A stretch of DNA of 64,000 bases from Desulfurispirillum indicum S5 (GTDB lineage Bacteria; Chrysiogenota; Chrysiogenetes; Chrysiogenales; Chrysiogenaceae). The position numbers were made by a program, and so were the translations under genes. Shown here one piece after another: positions 44,553-53,360 of the stretch; the first letter of the stretch is position 1; each line of letters starts with the position of its first letter. The notes beneath the pieces were generated by a model. It ran no database searches. It was not told the origin of the DNA and saw only the letters and a list, made by a program, of their open reading frames with translations. Where the stretch lies: positions 1,810,001-1,874,000 of the forward strand of contig NC_014836.1 in NCBI RefSeq assembly GCF_000177635.2, written 5' to 3'.

Positions 44553-45602
44553 ATGTTCGTTCTTTTCACCTTTCTGGCGCATCGGTTCCTGCCGAAATAC
44601 GACGTCCGGATGCAGCTGCTGATGTTCCAGATCAGGATGCTGCGCGACCGGATCGACGACCAGCGCATTGTCCCCACCCCGGAGGAGCGGGCCGAACTGC
44701 TGCGGCTGGGAAACGAGATCAACCACGACGTCGCCGATGTCATGCTGGTGGTCAAGCCGCAAATCTATCGGCGCTGGCTGAGTCCGAGGGCCAAGACCCG
44801 CACTCCGAAACCGGCCGGACGTCCCGGCACCGCCGAGGATATCGTGGCGTTGATCCTGCGCATGGCGACCGAGAACATCTCCTGGGGCTACAAACGCATC
44901 CTCGGCGAGCTCAAGAAACTTGGCATTTCCGTGGGGCTCACCACCATCCGCGACATCCTGAAGCGCTCCGATTGTCCGCCGCCTCCCGAGAAGACCAAGA
45001 GCAAACCCAACCTTCCCTGGTCGAAGTTCGTCAGCGCCCACATGGAATCGCTGGTGGCCTGCGACTTCTTCACCAAGCCGGTCTACACCCTTCGCGGCAG
45101 GTTCGACGCCTATGTGCTGGTCTTCCTGCATCTCGGCAGCCGCCGGGTCTACCTGAGCCAGCCGACCTTTCATCCCGACGAGGCCTGGGTGATGCAGCAG
45201 GCGCGGAATATGACCATGTGGCTCGATGACCACGGCATCGAGGCCAAATACCTGATTCACGACCGCGACACCAAGTTCACCAAGCAGTTCGACGCCTTCT
45301 GGAACCGAGCCGGGGTGCGCTGCATCCGTATCCCGCCGAAAGCGCCGCAGGCCAACGCCTTCTGCGAATCCTTCATCGGCACCTGCAAGCACCAGTGCCT
45401 GAACCACTTCGTCTGCTTTGGCCTTGGCCAACTGGCCCACATCAACCGCGTCTGGCTTGACTACTACCACACCCAACGGCCCCACCAGGGCACGGGCAAT
45501 AACGTCATCTCCGCCGATTTCCGCCGCACATCCGCTGGTCCGGTCAAGCGAGAGGAGCGGCTCGGCGGCATTGTCGCCTGGTATGAGCGGGAAGCGGCGT
45601 AA
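44553..45602 (+). CDS. Integrase-core (DDE) transposase
   Basis: A 349-residue protein from the ATG at 44553; the frame is open further upstream but only through the family D repeat. About residues 1-120 contain a helical N-terminal part and a helix-turn-helix (WGYKRILGELKKLGI). About residues 140-320 form the rve integrase core with the triad D in VACDFF, D in LIHDRDTKF and E in NAFCESFIG. It is similar to stand-alone integrase-type transposases. Terminal inverted repeats of its element are not obvious to me. It sits at the left edge of the defence island and could mark how the island arrived. Confidence 0.82.
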   Translation: MFVLFTFLAHRFLPKYDVRMQLLMFQIRMLRDRIDDQRIVPTPEERAELLRLGNEINHDVADVMLVVKPQIYRRWLSPRAKTRTPKPAGRPGTAEDIVALILRMATENISWGYKRILGELKKLGISVGLTTIRDILKRSDCPPPPEKTKSKPNLPWSKFVSAHMESLVACDFFTKPVYTLRGRFDAYVLVFLHLGSRRVYLSQPTFHPDEAWVMQQARNMTMWLDDHGIEAKYLIHDRDTKFTKQFDAFWNRAGVRCIRIPPKAPQANAFCESFIGTCKHQCLNHFVCFGLGQLAHINRVWLDYYHTQRPHQGTGNNVISADFRRTSAGPVKREERLGGIVAWYEREAA

Positions 45603-45757
45603 ACCACACTTCCTCGATGTAACATCCGCGCCCGTTTTCCGCAAAGTAGTATTGCTTCCGGAAAAGATTTCGGACGGCGGTTCGGTTTCCAAAAACGGAA
45701 TCGAATGGAATCGCTTCCCGGTTCGACAAACCATTTGCTTTTTCCGGCACGCCAAGC

Positions 45758-47131
45758 ATGAATGACACCGATTGCCAAAACGAACAGGGAGCACCGGGCC
45801 ATGTCATGATCGAATGCCTGAAACAAATCATCCGCGAATACGAGGAACTTGAGCCGCCGGGCGAACTGCTGCCCCGGCGTATCGCCATTGGCAGTCTGCC
45901 GGGCAAGGTCTCGGTGGTCACCAGCGTCAGGGGGAGCGGCAAGACCATCTTGCTGCGCCAGCGTATCCGGCAGCTGATCGAGGGAGGGGTGCCCCGTGAG
46001 AACATCCTCTCTCTCGATCTGGCCGACGACCGGCTTTACTGGCTGCGGCATGAAAATCCGGACCTCATCCTGGAGGCGTACTTCGAGCTCCATCCGCAGA
46101 AACGCGGCAGCGAGACGGTTCACTGTTTTTTCGACGAAGTGCAGGCGCTCCCGCACTGGCAGCTCTTCATCGAGCGCCTGATGCGCACCGAAAAGTGCGA
46201 GGTCACCGTCGCCGGGTCCTTGCTGCCCGCACCGGAGGAGGAAACCGCCAGCCCTCTGACCGGACGGATCGTCTCCTGGGAGATCTTCCCGCTTTCGTTC
46301 CGGGAATTCCTCGACGGCAAGGATATCGATAGCGACGGCCCCTTATCCACCAAGCAGCGGCTGACTATCCAGAAGGCATTCGAGGACTATTGGCAGGTCG
46401 GCGGCTTCCCCGGCGTGAACCGACGCGACCAGCAGCAGCGCGTTGAAGCCCATCAGGCGAACTGGAAAACCATCCTCGCCAGCATCATCGGGCATCACAA
46501 CATCTCCCACCCTCGGGCGGTGATCGATCTGGCCCACTGGCTGGTGGACAACACCGGCTTCTTCTATGCCATCAGTCACCTGACCGATTACCTGAAATCC
46601 CTCGGCCACCGGGTGCGCAAAAGCTCGGTGGTCGATTGGCTCGTCGCGTTCGAGGATGCCGGGCTGCTGTTCAGCGTGAACATCTTTTCCAACTCGCCGA
46701 CCCGGATCAGCGTCAATCCCCGCAAGGTCTACTGCATCGACCACGCCCTGGCGGCCTCGGTCAGCTCCGGCATCCTCACCAACCGCAACAGCCTGCTGGA
46801 GAATCTGGTGTTCACCGCGCTGCGCCGGGTGACGCCGGAGATCTTCTACCACAGGACCAAGACAGGCCGAGAGGTGGACCTTGTCGCGCTGCTGCCTTCA
46901 GTGCCGGGGCAAGAACAAGCCATCATGCTGGTCCAGGTCTGCGCCTCGCTGGCCGATCCCCGCGTCAGGCAGAGCGAAGTGCGTTCCCTCTCCGAAGCCA
47001 TGGTCGAGCTGGCGGTGGCGGAGGGGACCATCGTCACCTGGCGCACCGATGAGACCATCCCCGTGGGCTTCGGCACCATTCAGGTCGTGCCGGTCTGGCG
47101 GTTTCTGTTGGAGACAGAACCACGAATTTAA
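45758..47131 (+). CDS. AAA_14/DUF4143 family ATPase
   Basis: A 457-residue protein. Walker A is SVRGSGKT (residues 56-63) and Walker B is CFFDEVQ with D126/E127. About residues 50-170 form the AAA_14 domain. The C-terminal half is DUF4143 (about 230-420), with YCIDHALAASV, LLENLVFTAL and YHRTKTGREVDLV; the last resembles the PD-(D/E)XK-like core of this family. Such ATPases are common on mobile elements and near defence genes, with no firm function. An internal start at 45806 is possible because neither start has a clear ribosome site. It is convergent with the primase-helicase. Confidence 0.85.
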   Translation: MNDTDCQNEQGAPGHVMIECLKQIIREYEELEPPGELLPRRIAIGSLPGKVSVVTSVRGSGKTILLRQRIRQLIEGGVPRENILSLDLADDRLYWLRHENPDLILEAYFELHPQKRGSETVHCFFDEVQALPHWQLFIERLMRTEKCEVTVAGSLLPAPEEETASPLTGRIVSWEIFPLSFREFLDGKDIDSDGPLSTKQRLTIQKAFEDYWQVGGFPGVNRRDQQQRVEAHQANWKTILASIIGHHNISHPRAVIDLAHWLVDNTGFFYAISHLTDYLKSLGHRVRKSSVVDWLVAFEDAGLLFSVNIFSNSPTRISVNPRKVYCIDHALAASVSSGILTNRNSLLENLVFTALRRVTPEIFYHRTKTGREVDLVALLPSVPGQEQAIMLVQVCASLADPRVRQSEVRSLSEAMVELAVAEGTIVTWRTDETIPVGFGTIQVVPVWRFLLETEPRI

Positions 47132-47161
47132 AATAGCGGCTCGGCTTATTTTAGGTTCGTG
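47121..47161. terminator. Convergent hairpin between the DUF4143 ATPase and the primase-helicase
   Basis: CACGAATTTAAAATA (47121-47135) and TATTTTAGGTTCGTG (47147-47161) form a 15-bp stem with two wobble pairs. It lies across both stop codons and could terminate transcription in both directions, although it is AT-rich. Confidence 0.5.
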
Positions 47162-49563
47162 CCGTTTCCTAAAACTACGGTCTCCATCGGTTTGATCTCG
47201 TACCCCATGGCTCTATAGCCGCGCTGCCGTTTGTCCCACATGCGGTTGAGCTGGGGATGATCGGTCTCGGCATAGTCGTAGATGCGCACATCCTGTTTGT
47301 CGGCGTGTTCCCGGTGCAGGCGTCCCGCGTATTGCTGCAAGGTTCCCTTCCAGGATATCGGCATGGCCAGCACCAGGGTGTCGAGCGGCGGATGGTCAAA
47401 GCCTTCACCGATCAGGCGGCCGGTGGCGAGTAGCACCCTCGGTGCCGACTCATCCAACGCATCCAGTTCCGCGAACACAGCCGTTCGCTGCTTCTTCGAC
47501 AAGCGGCCATGCAGAATGAAACAGTTCTCGACCTCATCCCCCAGCGCCTCCCGCAACAGCGACAGATGATCCGTTCGCTCGGTAAGCACCAACACCTTTC
47601 GTCCTTCGCGGTAGGCGGCCAGTACATCCCCGGCGATGCGGCGGTTGCGGGTCGCATCGTTGGCAAGGATGCGGAACACATCCTGAATCGGTGAATCCGG
47701 CGGGATCTCCGGCGCGGGCAGCACCTTCGGCCATACTTCAAGTTGCGCCGGGGCGGTTTCCGGTCTGGCGGCGCTATGTCGGATAGGCCCGCACTGCATG
47801 AAGATGATCGGCTGATGACCGTCGCGGCGTATCGGTGTGGCTGTCAGGCCCACCACGAATTTCGCCTTGGCTTGTTTGAGGATCGCTTCGAAGGAAAAGG
47901 CCGACAGGTGGTGGCATTCGTCGATGATGATCTGCCCGTACTGGTCGAGCAGTTCGCCAAGATCCTCCCGACGGGAAAGAGACTGCATGACGGCGATGTC
48001 GATCTTGCCGGACGGTTTCTTCTTGCCGCCGCCGATGACGCCCAAGCTTCCTTTCGGGAACTCAAGAAATCCGGTCAATCGTTCCTGCCACTGCCGCAGC
48101 AGTTCGGTGCGATGGACCAGCACCAGCGTGCTGACCTTACGCCGGGCGATCAGGGCTGCTGCAGTGACGGTCTTACCGAAGGCCGTCGGGGCACAGAGTA
48201 CGCCGACCTCGTGTTTGAGCATCTCCCGTACCGCTGCCTTCTGGTCCTTGCGCAAGGTCCCGGTGAACTTGGCCGTCACTTTCCGTCCGGCCAGGCGTTC
48301 GTCCTGCAGCTCCGGATGGATGTCATTCTCCTGCAACAGGTCGAGTGCCGCATCGAGGCAGCCACGGGGCAGGCCGATATGCTGGGGGAAATTCTCGGCG
48401 CAGCCGATGATGCGCGGTTTGTTCCACACCGGCAGGCGCATGGCCTGGGCCTTGTAGAACTCCGAATTCTGGAAGGCTGCGAGTCGGATCAGGCGGTTGG
48501 CCAGCGGCTGGGGCAGATCGGCCTTGGCGATGAAAACCTGGTTGGCCAGCACCAAGATCAGCGATTCCGGTAGTGAACCGGTAATTCTTGCGGGCACAGG
48601 TGAAGGACGCTGCCATGGCTTATTGTCTTCTTCCCCGGCAACAAAGGCCACATCCAGGGGATGGCGGCTGCCGCTGGCCCGCAGGATGGCGTCTTCCAGG
48701 TCCCGCCGGGACATGGGGCGGATGGATGACAGAAAAGCCCACTGGTCCGAATGGGGTTGCAATTGTTCATTAACGAAGACGCTGCGCCCTGATTCCCTCG
48801 GCTGTTTCTGCAGGGGCAGCGCGATCAGATTGCCGAAGCCACCCTTGGGCATGGTGTCCTGGTTGGGAAACAGCCGATCGTAGCTGGCCAGGGATAATTG
48901 CCGGGTGCGGTCGCAGGTGTGGCTGATCAGTGCGGTCCCGAGCTGCCGGGCCTCGCGGGCCGGAACCGGCTCGGCAAAAAAGATCCAGGCGTGAGCGCCA
49001 TTTCCGGAGCGGGAAATCTCCAGCGACGCCGGAATGCCGAGTTCGCGACAGGATTGCATGAAAGCTTTGGCATCCTCCCGCCAGTCGGCCTCATCGAAGT
49101 CAACCGCCAAAAAACAGCAGCTGTCGTCGCTCAGGAGTGGATAGACGCCGATGGTCTGTTTCCCTGCCAAATGGTCATAGATCACCTGATCGGTCACCGG
49201 CAGCAATTGGCGCTGGTTGCAGTCGCCGCATTTCACCCGAGGCTTGTGGCAGATGCCGGGCTTCCACTCGTTACCACAGGCTGGTGAATAGCCTGACGTG
49301 CCCTTGGCCGAGTCCCAGCGCTGCGGATAGACATCCTCCCGCCCCCGAAAAAGCCGGCGGAACAGGGCGATCTTGTCGTCGGTGGTGAACTGGGTTGGGA
49401 CTGATATGAATTCAGGTGGGTCGGGGACAGGTTCAGGGATGGCAGGTTCTTCCCAGGCGATACCGTGCTGGGTCAGCAGATTTTTGAGGCGGGCGTTCTC
49501 CTCGCGCAGACGCCGTAGTTCATCGTGTTCATTCGGGCTCTTGTCACTCTTCGGCAAATCCAT
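47146..49563 (-). CDS. TOTE-type archaeo-eukaryotic primase fused to an SF2 helicase
   Basis: An 805-residue protein. A short coiled coil (residues 14-32) is followed by a primase domain. GYSPACGNEW and HKPRVKCGDC suggest a zinc knuckle. LAVDFDE gives D155 and D157, the catalytic DxD, and SGNGAHAWIFF gives H191. LFPNQD and GGFGNLIALPLQ are AEP-TOTE landmarks. A SF2 helicase follows, with Walker A APTAFGKT (458-465), DECH (548-551), GLTATPIRRDG and the C-terminal QYAGRLHR. It matches the primase and helicase modules of TOTE conflict proteins; no C-terminal nuclease is visible. The only ribosome site is very close to the ATG, so coupling to the upstream mini-ORF is likely. Confidence 0.85.
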   Translation of the reverse strand: MDLPKSDKSPNEHDELRRLREENARLKNLLTQHGIAWEEPAIPEPVPDPPEFISVPTQFTTDDKIALFRRLFRGREDVYPQRWDSAKGTSGYSPACGNEWKPGICHKPRVKCGDCNQRQLLPVTDQVIYDHLAGKQTIGVYPLLSDDSCCFLAVDFDEADWREDAKAFMQSCRELGIPASLEISRSGNGAHAWIFFAEPVPAREARQLGTALISHTCDRTRQLSLASYDRLFPNQDTMPKGGFGNLIALPLQKQPRESGRSVFVNEQLQPHSDQWAFLSSIRPMSRRDLEDAILRASGSRHPLDVAFVAGEEDNKPWQRPSPVPARITGSLPESLILVLANQVFIAKADLPQPLANRLIRLAAFQNSEFYKAQAMRLPVWNKPRIIGCAENFPQHIGLPRGCLDAALDLLQENDIHPELQDERLAGRKVTAKFTGTLRKDQKAAVREMLKHEVGVLCAPTAFGKTVTAAALIARRKVSTLVLVHRTELLRQWQERLTGFLEFPKGSLGVIGGGKKKPSGKIDIAVMQSLSRREDLGELLDQYGQIIIDECHHLSAFSFEAILKQAKAKFVVGLTATPIRRDGHQPIIFMQCGPIRHSAARPETAPAQLEVWPKVLPAPEIPPDSPIQDVFRILANDATRNRRIAGDVLAAYREGRKVLVLTERTDHLSLLREALGDEVENCFILHGRLSKKQRTAVFAELDALDESAPRVLLATGRLIGEGFDHPPLDTLVLAMPISWKGTLQQYAGRLHREHADKQDVRIYDYAETDHPQLNRMWDKRQRGYRAMGYEIKPMETVVLGNGTNLK

Positions 49564-49690
49564 ACTCCGCCATCAGATCGTCCATGTCATCGCCAACGCC
49601 CCAGCCCCAGTTGTGGCCTTCACTCCGGACACGTTCAAGCCGCTCGACAAAGTCTTCCTGCTCGCTTGGCTCAAGCGCCTGCTCGAACAT
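49544..49690 (-). CDS. Possible 48-residue ORF overlapping the primase-helicase start
   Basis: The minus strand encodes MFEQALEPSEQEDFVERL and ends in an acidic DDMDDLMAEYGFAEE. Codon pattern and composition look coding. Its stop lies 20 bases inside the helicase gene. No ribosome site precedes the ATG at 49690, and the frame is open back to 49714. I recognise no family. It could be a small protein coupled to the helicase or the tail of a deleted gene. Confidence 0.4.
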   Translation of the reverse strand: MFEQALEPSEQEDFVERLERVRSEGHNWGWGVGDDMDDLMAEYGFAEE

Positions 49691-49826
49691 GCGCACCAAG
49701 CGTTGCAATAGCCCGCTTCAAATCTCCCAGGGAGGAGCAACCTTAGCAATCCGGCCGGGAGGCATCGGTAAAGAGCCCAACGACACGGTTCTGGGTCAGC
49801 CTCTCAGGGCGAGGTTTTTCGGGCAT
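49691..49826 (-). pseudogene. Decayed N-terminal fragment of a type I restriction R subunit
   Basis: An ATG at 49826, 2 bases after the DUF262/DUF1524 stop and with AGGAG upstream, begins MPEKPRPERLTQNRVVGLF and continues TDASRPDC to a stop at 49743. In the same frame the sequence goes on GCSSLGDLKRA. R subunits often start with LTQNRVV-LFTD followed by LG-x-x-YLGDW, so this looks like that segment with a stop mutation and a truncation. It suggests that a second hsdR was once part of this operon. Confidence 0.55.
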
Positions 49827-49828
49827 GT

Positions 49829-51847
49829 CTATTGGCTCCTCTTTCTGAGTCTTCTTTTCACTTCGACATCAAGATCATCGCGAAAAACTTCTCTCATCGC
49901 CTGGTAATGTTGGTTAATAGCTACCTCATCCCAAGGATCTTCGTTCATCATCAAGTACTGTTTGATGCTGTCGATGGTGTTGTTCCGGTAGTATTCCTTC
50001 TTCGCCTGCGGCATGAAATTGCTCAAACGGGAGTTCTTGCTGTGGCTGATCAGGCAGAGGTTTCCGAAAGAGTTGAGTGTGTCGGCTGGCAATGTGTCAT
50101 GCCCCGGAAGCGGATTCTGGGGATAGTAATGTTCCACAGAGCTGCGGAATGTGAACTCGTAAGCTTTGATGACAGGGTCAGAATCCTTGTGCTTCAACCA
50201 AAGCAAATAGTCGAGATAGTTAAACACCAGGTTGTTCTCTATTTCCCCAAATGACAACCGGCTACTTAGATTGGCCTCGGATAATACGTCTGGTTGCGAT
50301 TTACATTTACCGTATCGGTCATAAATAATCTGGTAGTAGCCCGAATCGCTATGTCCCCCAAGGAACCGATCAAAAACAAAGGCCCTCGCCGCTCTTTTCA
50401 AATAGCCTAGATAGTGACCAGCGGCTAACTCTTCCCCCCTGTACAGGCTTTGATTTTTTTTGCCCTTTCTAAACAAATAGCTCAATGCGGCATTGAGCCA
50501 GTGCTTGTAAACAAGCGTCGGAGTCGATACGTGAAATGCGGCCAGGAGCATAAGAATCCGGCGGTTGATATCATCCTGGCCGTTTTCTTCCCCAAAGGTA
50601 TTAACATAGTAACCTTTCTCGGAGCGCCTCTTCTGCCCGCCATCGGACCACTTGTAGCGTTTCAGGCTCCAGCCATCCGTCCCCCGGATGAACTCCCGCT
50701 TGAGAATGTAGTGGTCGTACAGGAATTTACATTTCAGCAGGGCGAACCCAAATTCCTTCACTTCATCTGGATCGTCCTTTTTGAGCAACTCCTCTTCAAA
50801 TATGGCGATGAGGCGCTTGTCATCGAGAGGAATGTCCCTGCCGGTGGAGACCCGCAAAACATGCAGAAGGAAGTTCGGGAAGTTGATAACGGAATTGAAC
50901 CGTTCGGAAACCTCGTCATCGCCCCCAGATGACTCCCCATCCGCCTGGCCAACATGAGAAAGAATGTCCGTGAGCGTCATGGCGACCACGTCTCCTCCCC
51001 CTACTCGGGAGCCTTTGGCGACAGCCTCCTGAACATCATCAAAATCCTGTGGCAAGAACTGGCCCCAGTCCTGACGCCCGAACAATTCATGCCGCTGCTC
51101 CGGAGCAAATCCTGCCTGGACGTACTTCTCCATATTGGCGCAGGCTTCCCAAACGCGATGAAAACAGTCCTTGCTTTTCGTTCGTTCCGTCTCGTCCGGG
51201 ATTCGATTCAGCACCTCCAGAAGACGCGACTTGAGGACCTCATGCTTTTCAAGTTGCTCTCCTCGGTTATTCATGATCTCGAAGTAGTGATTCAGATCGG
51301 TATCGTGGGGTACGGTGACCCGCATGATCTGGACCTTCTCGAAGAGGTAGCCGGAAAAGGCAGCCTCCGAAACGTTATGCTCCGCCAGCTTCTGCGGCAA
51401 CACTTTCTGGATGATTCGATACCCGTTGAGAATGGCGGAATTGATGTCATCCGACGGCAACGTATCGGTGTGATTAGCAAATATTGCTGAGAAGGTCCGC
51501 TGAGAATGCTCCCGGCACTCGAAGTCCAACGCCAGACGGCTATACCAGGAGACGTCGGGTTTCCCCTCATTTTTCAGGAACGATACCAGGAGAGACAGGG
51601 TTGTGAGTCGTTGCTGGCCGTCTATGGTCTCATATACGGTAGCGCCATTGGCGGTTGGCCGCTCAAAGACCACCAACGTTCCGATATAGTAATGCTGTTC
51701 TCTGTTGCTGTAGTCGATAACATCCTGAATAAGTTGGGTGATCTCCCCCTCATCCCATGCATAGTTCCGCTGGTACATCGGGATTCGGTAGAGCACATCG
51801 CCTTCGAGAAGATGTTGGACGGAGAGCTGGTCAATGTGGTTGTTCAT
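49829..51847 (-). CDS. DUF262 and DUF1524 (GmrSD-like) protein
   Basis: A 672-residue protein. IPMYQRNYAW (22-31) and IDGQQRLTTL (75-84) are the nucleotide-binding DUF262 (ParB/Srx-like) motifs. MNNRGEQLEKHEVLKSRLLE is the third DUF262 motif. The C-terminal part is DUF1524, with SVEHYYPQNP (H573) and LNSFGNLCLISHSKNSRLS, the His-Me finger nuclease pattern. GmrSD relatives cleave modified DNA, with DUF262 coupling NTP hydrolysis to the nuclease. It overlaps the upstream DUF262 gene by 17 bases, so both are probably made together. Confidence 0.88.
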   Translation of the reverse strand: MNNHIDQLSVQHLLEGDVLYRIPMYQRNYAWDEGEITQLIQDVIDYSNREQHYYIGTLVVFERPTANGATVYETIDGQQRLTTLSLLVSFLKNEGKPDVSWYSRLALDFECREHSQRTFSAIFANHTDTLPSDDINSAILNGYRIIQKVLPQKLAEHNVSEAAFSGYLFEKVQIMRVTVPHDTDLNHYFEIMNNRGEQLEKHEVLKSRLLEVLNRIPDETERTKSKDCFHRVWEACANMEKYVQAGFAPEQRHELFGRQDWGQFLPQDFDDVQEAVAKGSRVGGGDVVAMTLTDILSHVGQADGESSGGDDEVSERFNSVINFPNFLLHVLRVSTGRDIPLDDKRLIAIFEEELLKKDDPDEVKEFGFALLKCKFLYDHYILKREFIRGTDGWSLKRYKWSDGGQKRRSEKGYYVNTFGEENGQDDINRRILMLLAAFHVSTPTLVYKHWLNAALSYLFRKGKKNQSLYRGEELAAGHYLGYLKRAARAFVFDRFLGGHSDSGYYQIIYDRYGKCKSQPDVLSEANLSSRLSFGEIENNLVFNYLDYLLWLKHKDSDPVIKAYEFTFRSSVEHYYPQNPLPGHDTLPADTLNSFGNLCLISHSKNSRLSNFMPQAKKEYYRNNTIDSIKQYLMMNEDPWDEVAINQHYQAMREVFRDDLDVEVKRRLRKRSQ

Positions 51848-53216
51848 AGTACCTCATCTCCTTGAACAGCTTCTCAATCGCCTTGGTTTTGCTGGAACGG
51901 TTCTGGGTGACAACCGGCAGGCTGTACCCCAAAAAGTCGCCGGGGTGGGTGGCATCCTTGAGCCGTTTGAAAAGGTTGTTCTCCAGGACGTAGTTGTCCA
52001 TGCTGGCGAGCTGGAGAACCTGCATCTGCAGACGCAGACTGTAAGCCCAGATGAAAATTTTCTCGATTGCCCGGGAAATCTCGGCAAACCCGAACTTGTC
52101 AATGTAATAGATGAGCAGGCAGTCGAACATCACCCGGACATACCGGTCACCGGTGCGATTCCTGCCTTCGTAGGACGTGACTGCCGCAAAGACTCTTTGG
52201 GCGAATCCGTTGAGGCCTGCCCTGCCGATGCGCTTCTGCAAAGCCTTGGTATCAACGGCCCAACCGACTTCGCCAAGATAGTGATCCGTCATCTCGAAAA
52301 AGCGGCGGCCGTTGATGATGATCTGGTCGAGGTAAAAAGGGAAAGCCATCGTGTGACCATCAATCTTCCGCTCGTAACCCCCGTTGTAGTGGTCAACGAA
52401 ATGGTGGGCCAGCCGGAGGTGTTCAATATAGGGGTAGTTTGAGATGGTCTCGATGTTGACGCCCTTGAAAAGGTCCGTATCCTCCTTGCCGAAGTACCTG
52501 GCGGGCTCCCCTTTGGTCCAGTTGCGGATTCGGTACAGGTATTGGGCGAAAAGTGTCGACAGCTCAGCGGTCTCGCTGTTCTCCCACTTGGCCACCGTGC
52601 CCCTCTTCAGATGGTCCTCGTGGCTGCTGAACTCACGCAGGTGGAACGCCTTGAGCAAATCATGGGGCTCAAGATCCTTGCCCCGGGCGTTCTGGGAATC
52701 GAAGAACTGGAAGGCTTCGGAGATATCGGTCAGGGTGAAGGTGACGACCTCACAGCGGTTGAGCAGGAAGTTGATCTGCTCTTCATCAAAATCCGCACGG
52801 TCGATGATGCGGGCGATCTCAAGGTAGTTAGCGTGAATGTTCACCTTGGAGATATCGCTCTCAAAGCAGGGGACGGGCATTTTGCGTTCAAGCTCATCCA
52901 GTTGCTCTTTAAGGTCGTTACGTTCCAGTCTGTCGCGGCGCAATCGGATCAAAGCATGGACCGCCAGCATCAGGGTAATGGTGCGTTGTTGGCCATCCAC
53001 GATGTTCTTCTGGCGGTCATCGAGATGGAAGACTACGGTACCGAGGCGGTAGGATGTCTTGTCTCTGAAAGCGCCGATATCCGAGAAGAGCTGACCGACG
53101 TGGCGGCTGGTCCATTTGTAGGGGCGCTGATATTGGGGGATGGCAAGATTGGGGGCGGCCAGGAGCTGGCGGACAGAGATGATCCCTTTTTGAAGAGGCG
53201 TGGCCACTACGTTCAT
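51831..53216 (-). CDS. DUF262 protein without a nuclease domain
   Basis: A 461-residue protein. IPQYQRPYKW (26-35), IVDGQQRTITL (72-82) and FFDSQNARGKDLEPHDLLKA are the DUF262 motifs. The C-terminal half is helical and lacks a recognisable DUF1524 motif. A GGAGAAGG site precedes the ATG. It is like the RloF-type proteins found in type I restriction loci. Together with the next gene it suggests a two-protein GmrSD-like system. The upstream gap 53217-53360 has AT-rich sequence but no clear promoter. Confidence 0.87.
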   Translation of the reverse strand: MNVVATPLQKGIISVRQLLAAPNLAIPQYQRPYKWTSRHVGQLFSDIGAFRDKTSYRLGTVVFHLDDRQKNIVDGQQRTITLMLAVHALIRLRRDRLERNDLKEQLDELERKMPVPCFESDISKVNIHANYLEIARIIDRADFDEEQINFLLNRCEVVTFTLTDISEAFQFFDSQNARGKDLEPHDLLKAFHLREFSSHEDHLKRGTVAKWENSETAELSTLFAQYLYRIRNWTKGEPARYFGKEDTDLFKGVNIETISNYPYIEHLRLAHHFVDHYNGGYERKIDGHTMAFPFYLDQIIINGRRFFEMTDHYLGEVGWAVDTKALQKRIGRAGLNGFAQRVFAAVTSYEGRNRTGDRYVRVMFDCLLIYYIDKFGFAEISRAIEKIFIWAYSLRLQMQVLQLASMDNYVLENNLFKRLKDATHPGDFLGYSLPVVTQNRSSKTKAIEKLFKEMRYYEQPH

Positions 53217-53360
53217 ATCACCTTCTCCTTGCCGCGAATATAACCATTATTTTATTCATTATCCTCACAGATCCAGCTATTTGCTCCAGGCTGTCACACC
53301 CCTTTGACATAGTTCTGCACCCGTTTGATGTCACAAGCCATGTCACGAGTTTGTCGCAAG

